The position numbers were made by a program, and so were the translations under genes. Of a stretch of 64,000 bases of DNA, positions 55,044-63,969 are shown piece by piece. The notes beneath the pieces were generated by a model, which was not told the origin of the DNA, made no database searches, and was given only the letters and a program-made list of their open reading frames with translations. The DNA comes from an uncultured Bacilli bacterium (GTDB lineage: Bacteria; Bacillota_I; Bacilli_A; RF39; UBA660), in NCBI GenBank assembly GCA_934097015.1, contig CAKONF010000002.1:1-64000 (forward strand). Direction: 5' to 3'. Position 1 is the stretch's first letter. Each line of letters opens with the position of its first letter.

Positions 55044-55972
55044 TTAATTGTGTTTTTTAATATTTTTGTTATTTATTAATTCTAATTTTAAAGAGTCATA
55101 TACTTTAGTTTCAACTTTTGATTTTTCTTTAAGTTTTTCAAATTCTTTTTCTAAAAGTATAAATTCTTCTTTTGCACTCATTGAATGATCTGATATACAT
55201 AATTTTCCTATAAAGTTAGAAAACATAAATCTATAAATAAAGGCACATAATTTTTTCTTATTTATACAGTTTTCATATTCACCTTCAGGAAGTATTTCAT
55301 AACCTAGTTTTCTTAAAACGTCATATCCTTCTATAATTGCATCCATAATTAATAAAGAATATTCTTTATCATGTTTTAATAGTTTTAAATTACCATCTAC
55401 TTTATAGCTTGCAAATACAAGTGGAAGAACTGCACAGGCATGCGTTTTAAGGTAATCATTCATCTTATTTTCTATTATTACTTTTATTTTTGTTTCTTTA
55501 AATATATATTTTATAAATTCATTACTTATATCTTTACCATCTGTTCTTCCAATTTCTATTTTATTTAGACAAATTGAATTTATATAGCCATCATATTTTT
55601 TTCCAGCAGCCATAAAAAATGCAAATAATACGTTTTTATTTTTTAAACTCATATATTTTTCTACAGATATATTGTTGCCTACAAATACTATATTTTTGCT
55701 ATCATTATTTTCTATGATTGGAATAATATTATCTAGAGATGAAAATCTTGAAACTATAAATATAACATCATAAATATCATTTTTTTCTAATTTGTCTATT
55801 ATATTAAAATAATCAATTGTTTGTTTTCCTAATTTATGATTTATTATAAGTCCATTATTTTTTAAATTTTCATAAGTTTTATTCCTTGCTAAAATTGTTA
55901 TATAATTTCCGCTTTTTAAAGATGTGCTAAGTTTGAACCTACTATTCCCGCACCAATTATTAATATTCTCAT
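55044..55972 (-). pseudogene. Ketopantoate-reductase (ApbA/PanE)-like gene, frameshifted
   Basis: The start at 55972 reads MRILIIGAGIVGSNLAHL (Rossmann GxGxxG), then hits TAA at 55916-55918. The rest lies one base away: LLKSGNYITILARN, VIFIVSRFSSLDNI, VFVGNN, and the C-terminal domain open from 55652 to 55044. One missing T in CTTTTAAAA explains it. ApbA enzymes use NADPH to reduce ketopantoate or similar acids. An internal ATG at 55652 could still make a 202-aa part. It could also be a sequencing error. Confidence 0.75.
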
Positions 55973-56032
55973 TTATATCAATCCTTTCTTTAATTTATTA
56001 ATTATATAATTCTCAATTAAATTGTAATTTTT

Positions 56033-56608
56033 TTATTTTATATAATTACATTTTTTATCTTTGAATGAGCATTTTACATTAGGTTTATCTACGATATTAT
56101 TATCTACTTTAAATGGTGAAGATAAGTAAATATAATTGTCATCTACATTATCTATCAGAATATGTAACCTACTAATGTTAGGTGTATTTTCGAAATTAAA
56201 ATTTATGCTTTCTTTTTCAACATCTAAATCATTTATTGAATATTTCTCTATAGTTTCTTCTTTACCAATGCAATGTATATAAATTACGTTATCTTTTATG
56301 TATAAATTAGAACCATCATCAACTGTATCACAATTTTTTATATTTTTTAAAATATAATAATTATCTTTATTTTTTAATAATATATTGAGATGACTCCAAG
56401 AACTTATGTTATCATAGTACCTAGAAATTATATAATTTTTGTTATTATATTCTAATTTTTTTATAATTTTTTCATCATTAAAAAATGTATATTTTTCTAA
56501 ATTAGATAGTGAACTTTTATAATCAAAAAGTTTAATAAGTTGGTACGTTGTAAAACTAAATAATGAAATTAATATTATAATTGATATTATTAAAAAATTT
56601 TTTTTCAT
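56033..56608 (-). CDS. Hypothetical membrane-anchored protein
   Basis: A 191-aa protein with one N-terminal anchor (5-26) and an extracellular beta-rich domain with several NYIISR/YYILKN-like strands. The two Cys near the C-terminus (NVKCSFKDKKCNYIK) could pair. Not recognised. It follows the TraX-like gene by 31 bp. Confidence 0.65.
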   Translation of the reverse strand: MKKNFLIISIIILISLFSFTTYQLIKLFDYKSSLSNLEKYTFFNDEKIIKKLEYNNKNYIISRYYDNISSWSHLNILLKNKDNYYILKNIKNCDTVDDGSNLYIKDNVIYIHCIGKEETIEKYSINDLDVEKESINFNFENTPNISRLHILIDNVDDNYIYLSSPFKVDNNIVDKPNVKCSFKDKKCNYIK

Positions 56609-56639
56609 AATTGTATCTTTCTTTCAAATTAGTATTTTT

Positions 56640-57383
56640 CTAACTAAACAATATTGGTATATTACCATATATTATTATTCTAAATATTCCTATTATAACT
56701 AAATGTAATGGGTAATATAAATAGAAGACCCATTTCATCCAACTAATTTTACCTTTTTCTCCATTATAAATATTTAGTAATGGATATGCTAAAACAACTG
56801 CTAATGTAATTAATCCATAAGTTTTGCTAACAAATAAATATGAAATAATTGCATAAATTAAAATCCAAAAACTCATACTTATTATTTGTTTTTTAAAATT
56901 TCCTCTACTTTTATACATAGATAAAATTGTCATTACTGCTATACAACTCCAATCAGATGGAAAAGTTATAATATTTATTAAAATAATTAGTATCCATTTT
57001 TGCCACTCTTTTAAATTAGTTTTGTAATTCATAATATAAAGCCCAACTACTGACCAAGCAAGAGACCACATAATACTTGTTTGATTAAAAATATTTCCAG
57101 TACTAAATGGTATATAGTTTATTCCAAAAGCAAAACAATATGCAAAATGAGATATTATCGCAAATGTAAATAATCTTAAAATATATTTTTTTAAATTTTT
57201 AGTATAGTAAAATCCTTCACAAATAAAGAAAAACATAATGGGTGCTGTTAATCTTCCAGTTATATGTAAAACGTTTGAAATTATATTATTAGGCATTCCT
57301 GGATAAATTAAATCTGCGATGTGATCAATTGTCATTGCTACAATCGCTATTAATTTTAAATGATTAGAATTTAACTTTTTCAT
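56640..57383 (-). CDS. TraX-family membrane protein
   Basis: A 247-aa protein with about seven membrane segments. LKLIAIVAMTIDHIADLIYP at the N-terminus and LTAPIMFFFICEGFYYT are typical of the TraX family, named after the F-pilin acetyltransferase; in Firmicutes its substrate is unknown. The ATG at 57383 follows GGGGGATATA; longer starts are non-ATG. Confidence 0.85.
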   Translation of the reverse strand: MKKLNSNHLKLIAIVAMTIDHIADLIYPGMPNNIISNVLHITGRLTAPIMFFFICEGFYYTKNLKKYILRLFTFAIISHFAYCFAFGINYIPFSTGNIFNQTSIMWSLAWSVVGLYIMNYKTNLKEWQKWILIILINIITFPSDWSCIAVMTILSMYKSRGNFKKQIISMSFWILIYAIISYLFVSKTYGLITLAVVLAYPLLNIYNGEKGKISWMKWVFYLYYPLHLVIIGIFRIIIYGNIPILFS

Positions 57384-57428
57384 TATATCCCCCAATCTAA
57401 CAAATTATTATCTATCTTTTTATAAATA

Positions 57429-57524
57429 ATAACAATGATTTGAAAAGATTTTCATATATTTATTATAGCATATTTACCTTTGAATTTAATATTTGAAATA
57501 TAAAGTTTAAGATACAATTATCTT
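57429..57524 (-). repeat. 96-bp duplicated promoter segment, copy 1
   Basis: Nearly identical to 58096-58190. It includes an extended -10 TGCTATAAT (57462-57470) and an AAGATA-ATTG-TATCTT dyad. It drives the TraX-like gene. Confidence 0.8.
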
Positions 57525-57551
57525 TTGTATAATAAACTAATAAATCGAAAT

Positions 57552-58058
57552 TTAAAGTTCTATCCAATATCTTTGTATTAATACACCGCCATCTATTATT
57601 TCATTTTCTAGCACGCCACCATTTTTAATTATTGTTTTTGCAGAACATACATTATCTTTATTACAACACATCAAAACTTTTTTTATTCCTAATTTATTGC
57701 ATTCTTCTAATGCTAGTGAAATCATTTTTGTACCCATTCCTTTATTTCTTTCACTGGGTCTAATTCCATCTCCTATATGACCACCACTAATCATTAGTTT
57801 CTCATTTAAATAATGTCGTATATTAACAGCACCCACAAATATATTTCTATTTGTATCCAAGCAAAAATAGGTAGAATCAGGGACATATTTTCCATTAGGT
57901 TCTTTGAGTTCTAAATTTTCTATATATTCATCAATATTATGATAATCACTTTTTCTAATAGACCATGGTATAATTTTTTCATTTGAGTTAGTCCATTCGT
58001 CCATCATTTCGTTTAATTGAGAAATATACTTTTTTTCCATTTTTACAAGTTTTAACAT
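57552..58058 (-). CDS. GNAT-family N-acetyltransferase
   Basis: A 168-aa GNAT protein: GGHIGDGIRPSERNKGMGTKMISLALEEC holds the acetyl-CoA loop (RxxGxG/A) and KKVLMCCNKDNVCSAKTI is motif B. The substrate is unknown. It sits between two copies of a 96-bp repeat, with its own promoter in copy 2. Confidence 0.9.
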   Translation of the reverse strand: MLKLVKMEKKYISQLNEMMDEWTNSNEKIIPWSIRKSDYHNIDEYIENLELKEPNGKYVPDSTYFCLDTNRNIFVGAVNIRHYLNEKLMISGGHIGDGIRPSERNKGMGTKMISLALEECNKLGIKKVLMCCNKDNVCSAKTIIKNGGVLENEIIDGGVLIQRYWIEL

Positions 58059-58095
58059 TGTATCATCTCACTTTCAGTTCACTTTTTTATCAATC

Positions 58096-58190
58096 ATAAC
58101 AATAATTTGAAAAGATTTTCATATATTATTATAGCATATTTACCTTTGAATTTAATATTTGAAATATAAAGTTTAAGATACAATTATCTT
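58096..58190 (-). repeat. 96-bp duplicated promoter segment, copy 2
   Basis: Differs from copy 1 by one base change and one missing T. It includes the same TGCTATAAT (58128-58136) upstream of the GNAT gene. Confidence 0.8.
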
Positions 58191-58321
58191 ATTTTTTTAG
58201 ATAGTTTTAGTTAAATAAAAATCCACTAGTTTAACTAGTGGTATTTTACAAAGCCCTATAAGGGCTATCGCTGGCAGCTACCATTTGGTAGCTTTTTGAT
58301 TTGCCAATCGCCTTTGTCACT

Positions 58322-58805
58322 CTAACAACCCTTAAAAGGGTCTTCGTATTCTCTTACACTTCTTTTATCTTGTATCATATCTTCTGTTTCTTGCTCTCTT
58401 ATATATTTTTTTATTGTATTTTTATTTAATCCTACCGTACTCACATAATATCCTCTAGCCCAAAATGTTCTTTGTCCATACTTGTATTTTAAATTCGCAT
58501 GATTTTCAAATATCATCAATGCACTTTTTTCCCTTTAGATATCCCATAAATTGTGATACACTAAGTTTAGGCGGAATCTTTAAAAGCATATGTATGTGGT
58601 CAACGCATGCATGAGCTTCTATGATATCCACCTCTTTATATTCACATAATCTTCTTAGAATTATTCCTATATCTCGGCGAAGTTTACCATATATGGCTTT
58701 TCTTCTAAACTTTGGGATAAATACTATGTGATAAAGACAATTATATTTAGTATGAGATAATTGACTTTCGTCAATATCTCTGCTCTTTGTTTTTGATTTC
58801 AACAT
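58322..58805 (-). pseudogene. tnpA: IS200-type Y1 transposase, frameshifted
   Basis: Start at 58805 (MLKSKTKSRDID) behind AGGAGGAG. Frame 1 has CLYHIVFIPKFRRKAIYG, the HUH motif DHIHMLLKIPP and LSVSQFMGYLKGK. Then an extra A in a six-A run (about 58520) shifts the frame. The second frame has the end of the protein: ARGYYVSTVGLNKNTI with the catalytic Tyr. One-base repair would give about 160 residues. It is inactive unless the frame slips. Confidence 0.9.
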
Positions 58806-58878
58806 AAAAATCTCCTCCTGTTTTTTATATTTGATCGGCAAATCATAGTATATTATAACAGAAGGAGATTTTTATGTT
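58801..58878 (-). promoter_or_regulatory. Long inverted repeat masking the tnpA start
   Basis: Arms 58801-58822 and 58857-58878, 21 of 22 complementary, loop 34 nt. One arm contains AGGAGG and the ATG. It would hide both in the mRNA, as is known for the IS200 leader. Confidence 0.8.
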
Positions 58879-58954
58879 TTCTGATGGGCGGAGCTCTTTT
58901 CTATTCACACCTGCATAGCAGGTGGTTTTAATGTTTGACCTTTAATGGTCAAAC

Positions 58955-58997
58955 ATAATAAAAAAGAATATTTTTTAGTTGTATAATATTCTTTTTT
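58955..58997 (-). terminator. Terminator of the BceAB operon
   Basis: Stem AAAAAGAATATT / AATATTCTTTTT (58961-58997), with further T after it on the minus strand. Confidence 0.7.
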
Positions 58998-59001
58998 CTA
59001 A

Positions 59002-61089
59002 TTATTCTGCTTCTTTTATTATATTTTTGCAACCAATGTATGTTGCTAGGAAATAACAACTATATATTAAACTCATAATTATAATAGTTAATATTATTGA
59101 AGGTAATAATTGGTCTTTGGAAGCAAGTGTATTAAATATTGATAAAGCAAACTGTATTCCGAAAATTGAATGAATTATCGCAAGTATTAAAGGTAGCATA
59201 AAGAATATTGCAATTTGTTCAAATAATGATTTGTTAATCATTTTTTCATCACAACCAATTTTTCTTAAAATAACATATCTTTCTATGTTATCTGAACTTT
59301 CTGTTAATTGTTTTAAAGCGAGTATTGCGCAACTAACTATTAGAAAAATTATTCCTAAATAGATTGCAATAAATACAACTATGGTTGATAAACCAATACT
59401 TGATTCAAAAAGATGAATTTTAGTATGACTATTTAAAGAGTTTTTAGCTTCGTGAAGTTTTTGATTAAGAGCTGATTCATTATCTGAAAAGATGTCTTCT
59501 ATTTTATCTTTTTCTTCTTTATTCTTAGCGTTATAATTTGCTACTAAAAGCCATAATTTTTGATTTTCGATATTTAAATTAGCACTGTCTGGGACAATTA
59601 TAATTCCAACATTAGTTTTACTTGTAGAAATCTCAATAAAACTATCTTCGCATTTTTGATATTTAGGTTTATATTCACTACCATTTATGTTAATTTGTGC
59701 ATTTGCTTGTAAACCTTTATTTCTCATTTCTGCAATACTTTCATAGTTAGCAATTATTATATATTCATCATCATTTAAAGTATATTCTTTATGGCCATAA
59801 AGTTTTGCTATTTTATTGTAATCTGATAATTTCATAATCATTTCTGGTGTTTCAAGTTTCATCATTGGGAACTCTTTCTTTATATCAATAGCAACACTTC
59901 CTAATGTTTTTTCCCAGGTTAAGTCACTTAGTTCATAAATAGGTAATTCTATAACATCTTTTAAAAGGTCCATATCAAAGCCATTTTCTTTAAGTGTGTA
60001 AGAAATTGGTTTTTTAGAATCTTCTTTGATTTCTTCACTATATGTAATACTTTCTTTACTGTTATCTAAATTAGCTGTTTTATATAAATTAATATCAACT
60101 GGTGTCATTGCTTCTATATCTTTTTGCATAGAATTTTTTAAAGCTAATGATGAGGATAATGCAGTAATTGTCATAAATAACATTAAGCATATAATACTTA
60201 TACTTATTACAGTTGTATTAATTTTATTATGTATTTGTCTTAGTACAAACATGTTTGTACCTTTTAAATATATACTTCTTTTTGACTCTACTATTTTTAA
60301 AATAAAACCTGATATTGACCAAAATATTAAAATTGTTGTAATTATACCTAATATTACTGCAAGTACTATTGCTTTTGTTGTTTCATTAATGCTAGATAAT
60401 GTAAATACTTTTTTTGTAACTATCCAATATGCATATCCTAATCCGATACTAGATATTATAAATACTACTACACACAGTATAGGATTTTTTATTTTTATTT
60501 TTTCGTTCTTTTTAGATGCTGTTAATAAATTAATTAGTTTGTATTTAGAAATTGTGAAAGCATTAAATATTAATACTGCTAAATACATTATTGCAAAGTA
60601 TAAACATGTTTTGATGCAAGCATTTTTTGAGAACACAAATTCAAATTTAGTCATGTCTGCTTGGAATAATTTTGCTACTAAAATTGACATAAGTTGTGAG
60701 ACAAAAATACCTATTACTAATCCTATTAATAGAGATATAATTCCAACAAATATTGTTTCTATTAAAAGTATTTTGGATATTTGTCTTTTACTCATTCCAA
60801 GTGTCATGTATATTCCAAATTCTTTTTTTCGTCTATTTATTAGAAAATTATTTGCATATACAATTAATAAACCTAATATTATTGCTATAAATACAGATAC
60901 CATACCAAGCATATTAATCATAAGTTTAATTATTTCTTTAGTAGAGGATGAGACTTTTAACATTGCTTCTTGACTATCAAGAGAATTAAACATATAGAAT
61001 ACTGCAACACCTAATACTAATGTTATGAAATATATAGCATAATCTTTAAAACTTTTTTTCATGTTTTTTAGAGACAATTTAAATAACAT
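59002..61089 (-). CDS. BceB-type ABC permease (FtsX-like)
   Basis: A 695-aa membrane protein. Ten membrane helices are expected; FtsX-type regions appear at about 60-180 (GMVSVFIAIILGLLIVY, NRRKKEFGIYMTLGMSKRQI) and at the C-terminus (NIERYVILRKIGCDEKMI). A large outer domain of about 210 residues lies between helices 7 and 8, the peptide-antibiotic sensor of BceB proteins. It overlaps bceA by 11 bp. Confidence 0.93.
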   Translation of the reverse strand: MLFKLSLKNMKKSFKDYAIYFITLVLGVAVFYMFNSLDSQEAMLKVSSSTKEIIKLMINMLGMVSVFIAIILGLLIVYANNFLINRRKKEFGIYMTLGMSKRQISKILLIETIFVGIISLLIGLVIGIFVSQLMSILVAKLFQADMTKFEFVFSKNACIKTCLYFAIMYLAVLIFNAFTISKYKLINLLTASKKNEKIKIKNPILCVVVFIISSIGLGYAYWIVTKKVFTLSSINETTKAIVLAVILGIITTILIFWSISGFILKIVESKRSIYLKGTNMFVLRQIHNKINTTVISISIICLMLFMTITALSSSLALKNSMQKDIEAMTPVDINLYKTANLDNSKESITYSEEIKEDSKKPISYTLKENGFDMDLLKDVIELPIYELSDLTWEKTLGSVAIDIKKEFPMMKLETPEMIMKLSDYNKIAKLYGHKEYTLNDDEYIIIANYESIAEMRNKGLQANAQININGSEYKPKYQKCEDSFIEISTSKTNVGIIIVPDSANLNIENQKLWLLVANYNAKNKEEKDKIEDIFSDNESALNQKLHEAKNSLNSHTKIHLFESSIGLSTIVVFIAIYLGIIFLIVSCAILALKQLTESSDNIERYVILRKIGCDEKMINKSLFEQIAIFFMLPLILAIIHSIFGIQFALSIFNTLASKDQLLPSIILTIIIMSLIYSCYFLATYIGCKNIIKEAE

Positions 61090-61846
61090 CGTTTAATTCG
61101 CCTCCAAGAAGTGTTTGAACTTCGATAATACTTTCAAAGAATTCTTTTCTACTGTTATCACCTTTTATTAATTCGTTAAATATTTTTCCATCTTTAATAA
61201 AAATAATTCTATCTGCATAACTTGCTGTAAATGCATCATGTGTCACCATTAAAATAGTTGCATCTAAAGTTTCATTTAAAGTTGTTAATGTTTCTAATAA
61301 TTGTTTTGCTGACTTTGAATCTAATGCTCCTGTTGGTTCATCTGCTAGAACTAGTTTTGGATTTGTTATTATTGCTCTTGCTGATGCAACTCTTTGTTTT
61401 TGTCCTCCAGATAATTGATATGGATACTTATTTAAAATATTATCAATTTCTAGTTTTTTTGCAATATCTTTAACTTTTTTATCTATTTCATGTACGTTTC
61501 TTTTTTGAATAGTAAGAGCTAAAGCTATATTTTCATAAGCAGTTAAAGTATCTAATAAATTAAAATCTTGAAATATAAAGCCTAATTCTTCTCTTCTAAA
61601 TTTATTAAGTTTATTTCCTTTTAATTTTGTAATATCATCTCCATTTATCAGAATATGTCCAGTTGTTACCTTATCTATTGTTGATATACAATTTAAAAGT
61701 GTTGTTTTTCCACTTCCTGATGCTCCCATTATTCCAACAAATTCTTTTTTTTTGACATTGAAACTAATATTGTCTACGGCTTTTGTTAAATTAGATTTAT
61801 TACCATAATATTTTTCAACGTTTTGTACTTCTAATATATTTTCCAT
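61079..61846 (-). CDS. BceA-type ABC transporter ATPase
   Basis: A 255-aa ATPase with Walker A GASGSGKTT, Q-loop FQDFNLLD, signature LSGGQKQRVASAR, Walker B LVLADEPTGALD and switch VTHD. It powers removal of antimicrobial peptides with the downstream permease. AAAGGAG precedes the start. A BceR-like box lies about 80 bp upstream. Confidence 0.95.
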   Translation of the reverse strand: MENILEVQNVEKYYGNKSNLTKAVDNISFNVKKKEFVGIMGASGSGKTTLLNCISTIDKVTTGHILINGDDITKLKGNKLNKFRREELGFIFQDFNLLDTLTAYENIALALTIQKRNVHEIDKKVKDIAKKLEIDNILNKYPYQLSGGQKQRVASARAIITNPKLVLADEPTGALDSKSAKQLLETLTTLNETLDATILMVTHDAFTASYADRIIFIKDGKIFNELIKGDNSRKEFFESIIEVQTLLGGELNDVI

Positions 61847-61873
61847 ATATATACTCCTTTCAAATACAAGTAT

Positions 61874-61937
61874 ATTATAATAAAATTAATATTGGGTTGC
61901 TATCGATTTATATTACAATTAGACTACATTTTTGTAA
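61874..61937 (-). promoter_or_regulatory. bceAB promoter region with BceR-like operator
   Basis: -10 TATAAT at 61874-61879. TTACA-AAAA-TGTAG (minus strand; 61924-61937) matches the TNACA-N4-TGTAA box of BceR-type regulators with one mismatch. The box-to--10 distance (44 nt) is longer than at bceR. Confidence 0.5.
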
Positions 61938-61942
61938 TATTG

Positions 61943-61987
61943 TTAAAAAGTATTGTTTTATTAACATTTATTTTTTAACAATACTTT
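61943..61987 (-). terminator. Terminator after the sensor kinase
   Basis: Stem AAAGTATTGTT / AACAATACTTT (61947-61987), then TT AAC on the minus strand. It separates bceRS from bceAB. Confidence 0.7.
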
Positions 61988-63006
61988 TATTTTAGATTAA
62001 TATAACTACTATTTGGAAATATTATTTTTATTATTGTATATTCATTTTCTTTAGAATCTAATTCTATAGATATACCTAGTTTATCACATAATTTTTTACA
62101 TAAATATAATCCTATTCCAGTAGATTTTTTATTTGATAATCTTCCATTAGTACCTGTAAAACCTTTTTCAAATACTCTATTTATTTCATTTTTTTTGATA
62201 CCAATACCATTATCTTTGATATATAAAATAGTGTTATCTTTATTTTCTTTACTAAACATTTCTATTTCAAGTGTTCTCTCTTTATTTTTATATTTTACAC
62301 TATTTTGTATAAGTTGATTTAATATAAATATTATCCATTTGCTATCTGTATATATTATGTTATTTAAATCATGTGTATTTATTTCGACTTTTTCTTGTAT
62401 AAGCATAGTTTTATTTTTTTTGATACTTTCATTTACTAATTCTTTTAAGTTTGATTTTTTAATGTAGTAATCTTTTTCTACTGTATTACTTCTTGCATAA
62501 TATAAAGCTTGGTCTATATAGTTTTCTAATTTATCTAATTCTTCTTCAATACTTCTAGTAGCATTATTTTTATTATTTTCTATAATCATTTTACTAGTTG
62601 CTAGTGGTATTTTTATTTCATGAATCCATAATTCGATATATTCTTTATAATCTTTTACATTATATTTATATTTATTAACATTTTCATGCATAGATTTATT
62701 TATTTGTTCTAATGTTTCATATAATATTTTACCTTCAATAAATTCTGGTTTTTTTATTACTTCTGTTATTAAATATTTTTCTTTTAGTTGATTTAGTATT
62801 TTTTCTAAGTAATTATAATATTTTTTCTTTTTATTATATTCATAAATTAATCCTATTAAGTATGATGTAATTATTATTATTGGTGTATATATTTTTATGT
62901 AAGTATTTAGTGGATAAGTCATAAAAAATATTTCTATTGTTATTAATGAAAATACTATTAAAATTATTGTAAGAATTTTTTCTTTTATAAATTTTAAAAA
63001 GGTCAT
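61987..63006 (-). CDS. BceS-type intramembrane-sensing histidine kinase
   Basis: A 339-aa kinase with two N-terminal membrane helices (about 12-30 and 38-56) and almost no loop between them, so it cannot sense directly and relies on the BceAB transporter. Phospho-acceptor in ELWIHEIKIPLA; N-box QLIQNSVKYK, G1 IKDNGIGI and STGIGLYLCKKL. Overlaps the regulator stop by 1 bp. Confidence 0.93.
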   Translation of the reverse strand: MTFLKFIKEKILTIILIVFSLITIEIFFMTYPLNTYIKIYTPIIIITSYLIGLIYEYNKKKKYYNYLEKILNQLKEKYLITEVIKKPEFIEGKILYETLEQINKSMHENVNKYKYNVKDYKEYIELWIHEIKIPLATSKMIIENNKNNATRSIEEELDKLENYIDQALYYARSNTVEKDYYIKKSNLKELVNESIKKNKTMLIQEKVEINTHDLNNIIYTDSKWIIFILNQLIQNSVKYKNKERTLEIEMFSKENKDNTILYIKDNGIGIKKNEINRVFEKGFTGTNGRLSNKKSTGIGLYLCKKLCDKLGISIELDSKENEYTIIKIIFPNSSYINLK

Positions 63007-63686
63007 TATTCTTCACTCCCTTTTAAAATATATCCTTGTCCTCTTTTTGTTTCTAATAGTTCTTTTAGGCCTAATTCTTCTAATTTATATCTTACTCTTG
63101 TAATGTTTACTGTTAGTGTACTATCTCCTATAAAGTTATCACTATCCCATAAGCACATCATTATATCTTCTCTAGATACTATTTTATTTCTATTTTGAAC
63201 TAAGTATTTTAGAATTCTAAATTCATTTTTTGTAAGTTCTATTATAGTGTTATCTTTTTCTATTGTACTTTTGTTAATATTTAAAATAAAATCTTTCGCA
63301 TCTATTCTATCTATGTTTTCTTGTGATTTAGTTCTTCTTAGTAATGAATTAATTTTTGCAAGCAGAATATGTATATTAAATGGCTTTGTTATGTAATGGT
63401 CTGCTCCATTATTTATAGTTAGTAATTCATCTATTTCATTATCTCTACTAGTTATGATTATTATAGGCATATTTGATTTTTTTCTTATTTCTTTACAAAT
63501 ATATTCTCCATCTGCGTTAGGTAGATTTAGATCTAGCAACAACAATTCTGGATTAATTTTTATGATATCGTTTAATGTGTTGTTAAATGTTTTTAAAGAT
63601 TCAGATAAATATCCATTATTATTTAAAAATATTTCTAATTCTTTTCTTAATTTTTCATCATCTTCAACGATTAATATTTTTTCCAT
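63006..63686 (-). CDS. BceR-type OmpR-family response regulator
   Basis: A 226-aa regulator: receiver domain with acidic EDDEKL, phospho-Asp in LLLDLNLPNADG, and K in ITKPF; winged-helix DNA-binding domain (about 130-226: IELTKNEFRILKYLV, VTVN-like STLTVNITRVRYKLEEL, TKRGQGYIL). A perfect box TTACA-N4-TGTAA lies upstream, suggesting self-control. Confidence 0.94.
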   Translation of the reverse strand: MEKILIVEDDEKLRKELEIFLNNNGYLSESLKTFNNTLNDIIKINPELLLLDLNLPNADGEYICKEIRKKSNMPIIIITSRDNEIDELLTINNGADHYITKPFNIHILLAKINSLLRRTKSQENIDRIDAKDFILNINKSTIEKDNTIIELTKNEFRILKYLVQNRNKIVSREDIMMCLWDSDNFIGDSTLTVNITRVRYKLEELGLKELLETKRGQGYILKGSEE

Positions 63687-63703
63687 ACGTATCCCTCATG
63701 TAT

Positions 63704-63746
63704 ATTATAACATTAAATTATGTTTAATAATATTACAGTTTTGTAA
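63704..63746 (-). promoter_or_regulatory. bceRS promoter with BceR-like operator
   Basis: -10 TATAAT with TG before it (63704-63709). TTACA-AAAC-TGTAA at 63733-63746 is a perfect inverted repeat, 23 nt upstream of the -10. Confidence 0.55.
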
Positions 63747-63794
63747 GATTATATAAGTATATATTTGTCTTTTATATTTTTTTACATATATTTA

Positions 63795-63823
63795 TTGTTT
63801 TATCTTTTGAAATATTGTATAAT
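63795..63823 (+). promoter_or_regulatory. Promoter of the 24-aa hydrophobic peptide
   Basis: -35 TTGTTT (63795-63800), 17-nt spacer, -10 TATAAT (63818-63823). Start of transcription near 63830. Confidence 0.6.
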
Positions 63824-63894
63824 TGTTTTAGGAATATTTAACAGTTGGGTGCTTGCCTCTTTATTCTTTTATTAAGAAAGGAGGCTTGGTAATT

Positions 63895-63969
63895 ATGTCT
63901 AAGAAAGATTTTTTAATTTTTTCTTTAATTATTATCATTTTTCTTCTTATATTTTTATTATATAAATAA
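63895..63969 (+). CDS. 24-aa hydrophobic peptide, type I toxin-like
   Basis: Reads MSKKDFLIFSLI then a pure hydrophobic run and a final YK. One membrane helix with charged ends, like Fst/Ldr-type toxins. AAAGGAGG precedes the ATG, but the leader has GCCTC (63854-63858) that can pair with GGAGGC and mask it. The leader TTGGGTGCTT (63844-63853) can pair with AAGCACTCAA downstream (63985-63994). The antisense partner would lie past the window end. Type I toxin assignment is inference. Confidence 0.55.
   Translation: MSKKDFLIFSLIIIIFLLIFLLYK

Larger units (their letters stand above)
58223..58953 (-). mobile_element. IS200/IS605-type insertion sequence (IS200-like), defective
   Basis: Has one transposase gene and no terminal inverted repeats. 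End hairpins are visible: CCACTAGT/ACTAGTGG (58223-58241), AGCCCT/AGGGCT (58252-58266), AGCTACCA/TGGTAGCT (58276-58293) at one side; CACCTGC/GCAGGTG (58908-58924) and TTTGACC/GGTCAAA (58934-58953) at the other. Exact ends are not certain. Confidence 0.8.

Noticed and set aside
60026..60973. 315-aa plus-strand ORF inside the BceB-type gene
   Set aside because: It is the complement of conserved FtsX-like coding sequence and shows no family of its own.
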